Source of the DNA: an uncultured Glaciecola sp.
GTDB taxonomy: Bacteria > Pseudomonadota > Gammaproteobacteria > Enterobacterales > Alteromonadaceae
Assembly: GCA_905479945.1 (NCBI GenBank)
Contig: CAJQOP010000044.1
Location: 1 to 64,000 of the forward strand
Direction of reading: 5' to 3'
Length of the DNA: 64,000 nt
The notes under the pieces were generated by a model. The model did not search any database and had not been told where the DNA came from. It was given only the letters and a program-made list of their open reading frames with translations. Positions 58,331 through 64,000 of this stretch are shown here, in pieces (the stretch's first letter is position 1; the number at the start of each line of letters is the position of its first letter). A program made the translations under genes and the position numbers.

Positions 58331-59305
58331 GTGAAAGAATTTGATTTAATTGGAAACTACTTTGCAAAAGGTGGTTTTACACGCAAAGACGTAGTACTTG
58401 GAATTGGTGACGACGCTGCGGTAACAAGAGTGCCCGCGGGTCAATGTCTAGTTACTACAACCGATACTTTGGTTGAGGGAGTCCACTTTCTTCCTGGAAC
58501 CGAACCAGATGCAATTGCGCACAAGGCAGTAGCAGTCAATTTAAGTGACCTGTCAGCTATGGGGGCAGAACCTGCTTGGATCAGTCTATCTTTGTCTTTG
58601 CCCAGCATTGATGAAACATGGATAAAAGCATTCTCTGATAAACTGCATAGTTTGAGTAAATACTTTTCATTCCAATTGATTGGTGGTGATACTGTTCAAG
58701 GTCCATTGAGCATTACTATCACGGCGCAAGGCTTTATTCCTGATGACAACCAAATTATGCGTTCTGGCGCTAGGCCAAACGACTGGATAATGGTGACCGG
58801 TTGCTTAGGAGATGCTGGAGTTGGTTTGGATTTGTTAAAAAACAAGATTCAGATAGATCACCTTGAACATGCCTCTTATCTAAAAAATAGACACTGGTTC
58901 CCAACCCCAAGAGTTCTTGCCGGAACTACACTCAGAAGAATCGCGACTTCCTGCATAGATATTTCTGATGGTCTTATCCAAGACTTAAAGCAAGTAATTA
59001 GCCGCTCAGAAATTGGCGCTTTAGTTCACCTAGATAAGTTACCAATATCAGAAGCAATGGGAAAAAATATTGAAAATGTGGTTGATGCCATCACTTATGC
59101 AGCAACTGCAGGCGATGACTATGAACTACTCTTTACAGTGCCGGAAGAGCAACGAGTTAATATTGAAACTGCGTTAGCTAGCTACAATATTCCTGTTACT
59201 TGCATTGGTCAAATTACAGGGGCAACCGGTAAACTTGATCTTAGGCTCAATGAGCAGCCGTTTCAATTTGATATAGATGAACTTGGTTTTGAGCACTTTT
59301 CATAA
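58331..59305 (+). CDS. thiL: Thiamine-monophosphate kinase ThiL
   Basis: Phosphorylates TMP to thiamine diphosphate. AIR-synthase-like fold with GIGDDAAV, TTDTLVEGVHF and the magnesium-binding NLSDLSAMGAEP, then GGDTVQG and IDISDGL. The length is 324 residues. The start is GTG, four bases after the nusB stop. It overlaps pgpA by one base (TAATG). The product serves dxs, next door, which needs thiamine diphosphate. Confidence 0.95.
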   Translation: MKEFDLIGNYFAKGGFTRKDVVLGIGDDAAVTRVPAGQCLVTTTDTLVEGVHFLPGTEPDAIAHKAVAVNLSDLSAMGAEPAWISLSLSLPSIDETWIKAFSDKLHSLSKYFSFQLIGGDTVQGPLSITITAQGFIPDDNQIMRSGARPNDWIMVTGCLGDAGVGLDLLKNKIQIDHLEHASYLKNRHWFPTPRVLAGTTLRRIATSCIDISDGLIQDLKQVISRSEIGALVHLDKLPISEAMGKNIENVVDAITYAATAGDDYELLFTVPEEQRVNIETALASYNIPVTCIGQITGATGKLDLRLNEQPFQFDIDELGFEHFS

Positions 59306-59808
59306 TGGATAAAATGCTGCGTAAGAGAGTCAGTATGAAAAATCCGGTGCATTTTTTAGCACTTGGATTTGGTTCTGGTTTAATACCCAAGATGCCCGGT
59401 ACTTTTGGTTCTCTAGCGGCACTTCCTATCTTATTCGCAATGAGCTTCGTTGAGCTTGAAATGTTTATTACTATTACAGTTGCGAGTTTCTTAGTCGGTA
59501 TTTATTTATGCGGGAAAACGGCTCGTGATTTAAAGACGCCCGACCATGGTTCAATTGTATGGGATGAAGTCGCGGGTATGATGGTTACCTTTATAGCTAT
59601 ACCTATTACTCCAATAACGCTGGTAATAGGCTTTTTGTTATTTCGTTTCTTTGACATTTTAAAACCTTGGCCCATTCGCGTTCTCGATAAGCGGGTGCAT
59701 GGCGGTTTCGGCATCATGATTGATGATATCGTCGCTGGCGCAATGGCATGCCTATGCATACACGGTATTATTTACTTCTTGCCGGACACTTCAATTCTTG
59801 GCTTTTAA
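59305..59808 (+). CDS. pgpA: Phosphatidylglycerophosphatase A
   Basis: Membrane phosphatase producing phosphatidylglycerol. PgpA signature residues are in [30 protein letters not shown] and KPWPIRVLD, then [14 protein letters not shown], with four membrane segments. The length is 167 residues from the ATG overlapping thiL. A later ATG at 59335 would give [11 protein letters not shown] and is an alternative. The 3' end overlaps dxs on the other strand by four bases. Confidence 0.94.
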   Translation: MDKMLRKRVSMKNPVHFLALGFGSGLIPKMPGTFGSLAALPILFAMSFVELEMFITITVASFLVGIYLCGKTARDLKTPDHGSIVWDEVAGMMVTFIAIPITPITLVIGFLLFRFFDILKPWPIRVLDKRVHGGFGIMIDDIVAGAMACLCIHGIIYFLPDTSILGF

Positions 59809-61667
59809 TCGATATTTTTCGCAATAGCAGCCAAAATTCCTGCGGTATCTATCCCTAGTTCAGCATACATTTCTTGCTGAGTGCCTTGCATAATAAATTC
59901 ATCTGGTAATCCTAACTGCACAAAACTTGGTGTAAGTTTATGCTTGAACAAGGTTTCAGCAACACCGCTCCCAGCGCCGCCAATTATCGCACCATCTTCT
60001 AAGCTTACTAATAGCTCATGAGACTCAACCATCTGCAGAAGCATAGCTTCATCTAAGGGCTTAGCAAAGCGCATATCAATAAGCGTAGCGTCAATTTGTT
60101 CTGCTGCTCCAATGGCATATGGCAGCAAGGTTCCAAAATTCAATATTGCGACTTTCTTTCCTTGTTTTATGCATTTCGCTTTACCAATGTCTAATAACTG
60201 CATTTCACCTGTCGCATCAATACCGCTTCCCGTGCCTCTAGGATATCTTACGGCAGCTGGCTTGTTGGCTTTGTGCCCAGTATACAGCATGTTACGGCAT
60301 TCCAACTCATCAGAGGGAGTCATGACTATCATATTTGGAATGCAGCGCAAAAAGCTAATATCAAATGCGCCCTGATGGGTAGGCCCATCAGCACCAACGA
60401 GTCCAGCACGATCGATAGCAAATAACACAGGGAGGTCCTGAATAGCAACATCATGAATCAATTGGTCGTAGGCGCGTTGCAAAAATGTCGAATAAATTGC
60501 TACGACGGCATTTTTACCTTCCCGAGCCATACCGGCTGCTAAGGTAACTGAATGTTGTTCTGCTATCGCTACATCAAAATATTGATTTGGGTAACGTCGT
60601 GAAAACTCTACCATTCCGGAGCCTTCGCGCATGGCTGGGGTAATTGCCATTAAATCTTTGTCTGTTTCTGCCATATCACATAGCCAGCTGCCAAAAATAG
60701 CCGAAAAATTAGGAGAGCTGGGTGCAGATTTTGGCAGTTTTTGCTCTAAATGATTAAACTTTGGAACTGCGTGCCATTTGATAGGATCTTTTTCAGCTAA
60801 CTCGTAGCCTTTACCTTTCTTAGTAACAACATGCAGAATTTTCGGTCCCGACATTAGGCGCATATTCGCAAGTGTATCGACCACTGCTAATACATCGTGG
60901 CCATCTATCGGGCCGAAGTAGTTAAAGCCAAGTTCTTCAAAAATCGTACCAGGAACAACCATTCCTTTAATATGTTCTTCTGCTCGGCTAGCAAACTCCT
61001 TTATGGGAGGTATATTACTTAATAGCTTTTTGCCGCCGTCTCTAATGCTATTAAAAAAGCTGCCGGTCAATAATCTCGCTAAGTGACTATTTAGCGCGCC
61101 AACGTTTTCTGAAATTGACATCTCGTTGTCGTTTAATACAACAATGATATCTTTGCCGATATCACCTGCGTGATTCAATGCTTCAAATGCCATTCCCGCC
61201 GTCATTGCGCCGTCGCCAATAACTGCAACTACTTTGCGACCTTTATTCTCTTGCTCAGCAGCGATAGCCATGCCCAAAGCGGCACTAATGGAGGTTGAAG
61301 AATGCCCGACTGCAAACGTATCGTATTCACTTTCAGGAGGCCAAGGAAATGGGTGTAATCCGCCTTTTTGGCGGATGCTTGTCATACGGTCTCGACGGCC
61401 GGTTAAAATTTTATGAGGATAAGCTTGATGACCCACATCCCATACGACACGGTCAAAAGGTGTGTTATAAACATAGTGCAACGCAACGGTAAGTTCAACT
61501 GTACCTAAGCCAGAGGCAAAGTGGCCACTGCTTTGGCTAACGCTATCGAGTAAATAACGACGCAATTCATTAGCAATTTCAATTAGCGACTCTTTAGGTT
61601 GCTTGCGCAAATCTTCGGGGATATTGGCTTTCGCTAAATTGGGAAAATCAGCTAAGTTTAACGTCAT
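59805..61667 (-). CDS. dxs: 1-deoxy-D-xylulose-5-phosphate synthase
   Basis: First step of the MEP isoprenoid pathway, thiamine-diphosphate dependent. The ThDP motif runs from [18 protein letters not shown] to NDNEMSIS, and the transketolase-like C-terminal domains include [18 protein letters not shown]. The length is 620 residues (E. coli 620). It follows ispA by 139 bases in the xseB-ispA-dxs order common in proteobacteria, and converges on pgpA with a four-base overlap. Confidence 0.97.
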   Translation of the reverse strand: MTLNLADFPNLAKANIPEDLRKQPKESLIEIANELRRYLLDSVSQSSGHFASGLGTVELTVALHYVYNTPFDRVVWDVGHQAYPHKILTGRRDRMTSIRQKGGLHPFPWPPESEYDTFAVGHSSTSISAALGMAIAAEQENKGRKVVAVIGDGAMTAGMAFEALNHAGDIGKDIIVVLNDNEMSISENVGALNSHLARLLTGSFFNSIRDGGKKLLSNIPPIKEFASRAEEHIKGMVVPGTIFEELGFNYFGPIDGHDVLAVVDTLANMRLMSGPKILHVVTKKGKGYELAEKDPIKWHAVPKFNHLEQKLPKSAPSSPNFSAIFGSWLCDMAETDKDLMAITPAMREGSGMVEFSRRYPNQYFDVAIAEQHSVTLAAGMAREGKNAVVAIYSTFLQRAYDQLIHDVAIQDLPVLFAIDRAGLVGADGPTHQGAFDISFLRCIPNMIVMTPSDELECRNMLYTGHKANKPAAVRYPRGTGSGIDATGEMQLLDIGKAKCIKQGKKVAILNFGTLLPYAIGAAEQIDATLIDMRFAKPLDEAMLLQMVESHELLVSLEDGAIIGGAGSGVAETLFKHKLTPSFVQLGLPDEFIMQGTQQEMYAELGIDTAGILAAIAKNID

Positions 61668-61806
61668 TATATCTTTATTCTTCTGTTAGTGATTCCGCTT
61701 ACTATCACAATTGTAACATTGATGATGAGTCGCAGTGGTGTCTATTCTAATTTCGATAAGTTTATTTTGGTCAACTTATATTTACGTACCAGCTTATTTT
61801 CGAGTA

Positions 61807-62745
61807 CTAGTATTTTCGTTTAACTAAAAAATTAGTAAACTCTTTTAATTGTTGCGTATTATATGGCAAAGAGCTTATTGCTTGAAGGGCTTCAAGATGC
61901 AGTTTTTGCAAAAATTGCTGAGAACCTTCTAAACCCAGATGAGATACGAAGGTGTTCTTATCCAACCCAGCGTCTGAACCCTGAGGCTTCCCCAAGGTTT
62001 CGCTATCTGAAATTACGTCTAAAATATCGTCTTGAACCTGAAATGCAAGCCCTATATTAGCGGCATACTTGTTTAGTAAAACGACATGATCTTGCTTTAC
62101 ATTGGGCGCCAGTATGCACGCCAATGATACACAAGCGCTTAATAGGGCGCCTGTTTTTAATTCATGTAGCTGAGTGAGTTGTTGCAATGAAATTTCTTTT
62201 CCCGTGGCAATTAAATCGATGCTTTGACCTGCACACATGCCGTTTACACCAGAGGCAGATGCAATCATTCTAGCCAATTCAATTCGTTTGCTATCGTTAC
62301 CAGAGGATAAATCATGATTAAGCACAATCTCAAAGGCTAATGTTTGTAAAGCATCACCAGCAAGTATCGCTGTTGCTTCACCGTACTGGATATGGTTTGT
62401 AGGCTTACCTCGACGCAAAGCATCATCATCCATAGCGGGTAAGTCATCATGTATAAGGGAATATGCATGGATACACTCAATCGCCATACTAGCAACGTCC
62501 ACATCATCTTGAACTGCGCCTAGCATATCTCCGACTATCGACAGCAGTAAAGGACGTATCCTCTTACCGCCACTAAATAGGCTATAATCCATTGCAGATA
62601 TAAGTTCGTCTGCCGCCTGAGTTTGTAATGCAATAAAATCACTTAATTTGCGATCGATGCGAGAATGCACGTGTTGCTGAACTTCGGTTAAGGACACTAA
62701 ATTTGAAGAGTCGCTAACAAATGACCCTTTATCTGCGGACATCAT
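61807..62745 (-). CDS. ispA: Farnesyl diphosphate synthase (IspA)
   Basis: Condenses IPP with DMAPP and GPP to make FPP. The first Asp-rich motif is in DDLPAMDDDALRRGKPTNH and the second is DDILD, with GGKRIRPLL in the N-terminal helix region. The length is 312 residues, about 13 longer than E. coli IspA at the N-terminus. Two adjacent ATG codons (62745 and 62742) could start translation. Only two bases separate it from xseB, so the genes are coupled. Confidence 0.96.
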   Translation of the reverse strand: MMSADKGSFVSDSSNLVSLTEVQQHVHSRIDRKLSDFIALQTQAADELISAMDYSLFSGGKRIRPLLLSIVGDMLGAVQDDVDVASMAIECIHAYSLIHDDLPAMDDDALRRGKPTNHIQYGEATAILAGDALQTLAFEIVLNHDLSSGNDSKRIELARMIASASGVNGMCAGQSIDLIATGKEISLQQLTQLHELKTGALLSACVSLACILAPNVKQDHVVLLNKYAANIGLAFQVQDDILDVISDSETLGKPQGSDAGLDKNTFVSHLGLEGSQQFLQKLHLEALQAISSLPYNTQQLKEFTNFLVKRKY

Positions 62746-62747
62746 AC

Positions 62748-62981
62748 TTACAGCTCGTCGCTATCAAACGCATTGAGGGTGTCTTCACCATTCGATTGCA
62801 TCAATATTTGCACTTTTTGCTCAGCAGCTTTTAATTGCTGTTGGCTTTGTCTGGCCAACTGAATTCCGCGTTCAAATTTTTTCAAAGATAGCTCTAATGG
62901 AATATCACCCTTCTCCATTTCCACAACAATTTCTTCGAGTTCCTTCATCGCAGATTCAAAGGATGTTTTTTGTTCAGTCAT
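62748..62981 (-). CDS. xseB: Exodeoxyribonuclease VII small subunit
   Basis: Small helical subunit that wraps XseA, 77 residues. Family pattern SFESAMKELEEIVVEMEKGDIPLE followed by SLKKFERGIQLARQSQQQLK (shown in two parts). It is the first gene of xseB-ispA-dxs and is divergent from pomA. Confidence 0.96.
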   Translation of the reverse strand: MTEQKTSFESAMKELEEIVVEMEKGDIPLELSLKKFERGIQLARQSQQQLKAAEQKVQILMQSNGEDTLNAFDSDEL

Positions 62982-63084
62982 TTTCTTTATTTTGCTCTAT
63001 AAAACATTGCCGAGAACCTTAACTGAGGGGCGTTATAAGGTCAAATTATTTGCCTAATTAAGATCAGAAATATGCCTTTGTTCA

Positions 63085-63111
63085 TAAAGCTTTTCCTATT
63101 TATGCCGTTAA
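63085..63111 (+). promoter_or_regulatory. Sigma-28 (FliA) type promoter of pomA
   Basis: TAAAGCTT at 63085-63092, an 11-base spacer, then GCCGTTAA at 63104-63111. This matches the flagellar sigma-28 consensus (TAAAGTTT, 11 bases, GCCGATAA) with one mismatch in each box. It lies about 130 bases upstream of the pomA start. Motor stator genes are typical FliA targets, which supports the call. Confidence 0.78.
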
Positions 63112-63243
63112 CTCTCTTACAGACTATAAAGCGATCAAAATACAAACGTATTGAAGACCATACTGTCAATTATAGAGTAATCGGTAGACTGCCATTATTA
63201 ATAGATATATTTTTTTTAGACCCTTGATAAATAGGAGTGAAAC

Positions 63244-64000
63244 GTGGATTTAGCAACCCTTATAGGTATGATTGGCGCTATAGGCTTTGTCGTCATGGCA
63301 ATGATCTTAGGCGGTGATTTGGGGATGTTTTTCAACGTGCCATCTGTCCTCATCGTTTTCGGTGGTTCTGTGTTCGTAGTTCTCTCACAATATCCTCTCG
63401 GGCAATTTTTAGGCGCTGGTAAAGTAGCAGCTAAAGCCTTCATGTTTAAAATCCAGAGCCCAGAAGACCTTATTCAAAAAGTTGTTGAAATGGCTGACGC
63501 AGCTAGAAAGGGCGGGTTTCTTGCGCTAGAGGAAGCTGAAATCGACAATGCATTCATGCAAAAAGGCGTCGACATGCTAGTTGATGGTCATGATGTAGAA
63601 GTGGTCAGAACAACGATGGGTAAGGATATTATTAATACTACAGAAAGACATACTGCTGGCTCGGTGATATTTAAATCCTTAGGCGATGTTGCACCTGCAA
63701 TGGGCATGATAGGCACGCTTGTTGGTTTAGTTGCGATGCTGGCAAATATGGACGATCCCAAATCGATAGGACCAGCAATGGCAGTTGCACTTTTAACCAC
63801 TTTATATGGTGCATTTTTAGCCAATATTATTTGCTTGCCAATTGCATTCAAATTAGCGCTAAGAGCCGGAGAAGAAAAGCTTAATCAAAGCCTTATACTC
63901 GACGGTATTCTTGGTATTGCCGACGGTCAGAACCCACGCGTTATTGAGGGTGTACTTAAAGGTTATATAGCAGAAGGCAAAAGAGCGTCAGGGGAGACCG
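63244..64000 (+). CDS. pomA: PomA, sodium-driven flagellar motor stator (cut by window end)
   Basis: MotA/PomA stator subunit with four membrane segments. GTG start after AGGAGTG. It reads MDLATLIGMIGAIGFVVMAM, then GKAFMFKIQSP-like segments, the conserved cytoplasmic ARKGGFLALEE, and GDVAPAMGMIGTLVGLVAML in the third helix. These are closer to Vibrio PomA than to MotA, implying sodium-driven motility. No stop occurs before the edge, but 252 residues are present of about 254, so almost nothing is missing. pomB is expected just outside. Confidence 0.94.
   Translation, partial: MDLATLIGMIGAIGFVVMAMILGGDLGMFFNVPSVLIVFGGSVFVVLSQYPLGQFLGAGKVAAKAFMFKIQSPEDLIQKVVEMADAARKGGFLALEEAEIDNAFMQKGVDMLVDGHDVEVVRTTMGKDIINTTERHTAGSVIFKSLGDVAPAMGMIGTLVGLVAMLANMDDPKSIGPAMAVALLTTLYGAFLANIICLPIAFKLALRAGEEKLNQSLILDGILGIADGQNPRVIEGVLKGYIAEGKRASGET

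Overview
The window is a gene-dense stretch of chromosomal core genome from a marine gammaproteobacterium of the Alteromonadales, most like the Glaciecola/Paraglaciecola/Alteromonas group. The evidence is the moderately low G+C content (about 40% by eye), the gene order (tig-clpP-clpX-lon-hupB-ppiD; murJ-ribF-ileS-lspA-fkpB-ispH followed by minor pilins; nadB back to back with rpoE-rseABC-lepA-lepB-rnc-era; smp/serB/radA; nrdR-ribDE-ribBX-ribH-nusB-thiL-pgpA; xseB-ispA-dxs) and a PomA-type sodium-driven flagellar stator at the right edge. I see no rRNA, tRNA, CRISPR array, prophage, insertion sequence or integron. The genus assignment is inference.

Layout. 1-8.7 kb: protein quality control (trigger factor, ClpP, ClpX, Lon), HU and the periplasmic chaperone PpiD, with a near-consensus sigma-32 promoter in front of lon. 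8.8-9.6 kb: a 55-codon TTG-started membrane protein gene with tandem repeats at its stop codon, then rpsT (also TTG-started). 9.8-17.4 kb: lipid II flippase, FAD synthesis, IleRS, signal peptidase II, FkpB and IspH. 17.6-25.4 kb: type IV pilus minor pilins PilV/W/X, a large PilY1 whose von Willebrand A domain is split by two beta-rich domains, PilE and a convergent FimT. 25.5-30.3 kb: NAD synthetase next to PII, SlyD, YgfZ, SdhE, a YgfX-like protein and a MaoC-like protein. 30.4-35.2 kb: nadB divergent from the sigma-E operon rpoE-rseABC, which has a recognisable sigma-E promoter. 35.4-41.4 kb: lepA-lepB-rnc-era, then pdxH and tatD where recO would often be. 41.4-49.2 kb: Smp, SerB, a CreA-like lipoprotein, an 814-residue protein with two PilZ domains, RadA and an alpha/beta hydrolase. 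49.3-53.7 kb: EttA, an LpxD-type acyltransferase outside its usual cluster, and GlyA. 53.8-62.9 kb: NrdR, riboflavin synthesis (with a RibBX whose cyclohydrolase half has lost its metal-binding residues), NusB, ThiL, PgpA, then Dxs, IspA and XseB on the other strand. 63.1-64.0 kb: a sigma-28-type promoter and pomA, cut by the window end.

The cross-cutting oddity is a set of short tandem repeats (units of 9 to 36 bases). Several sit across or just after stop codons (lepB, era, the small membrane gene, the radA-linked hydrolase). Others are expanded in frame inside proteins (IleS, SerB, hydrolase N-terminus, RseB). Units at several loci look related by eye, with a TTAATAGC-like word followed by CTC or GCC. 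This may be a dispersed mini-repeat family and is the least conventional signal in the window.
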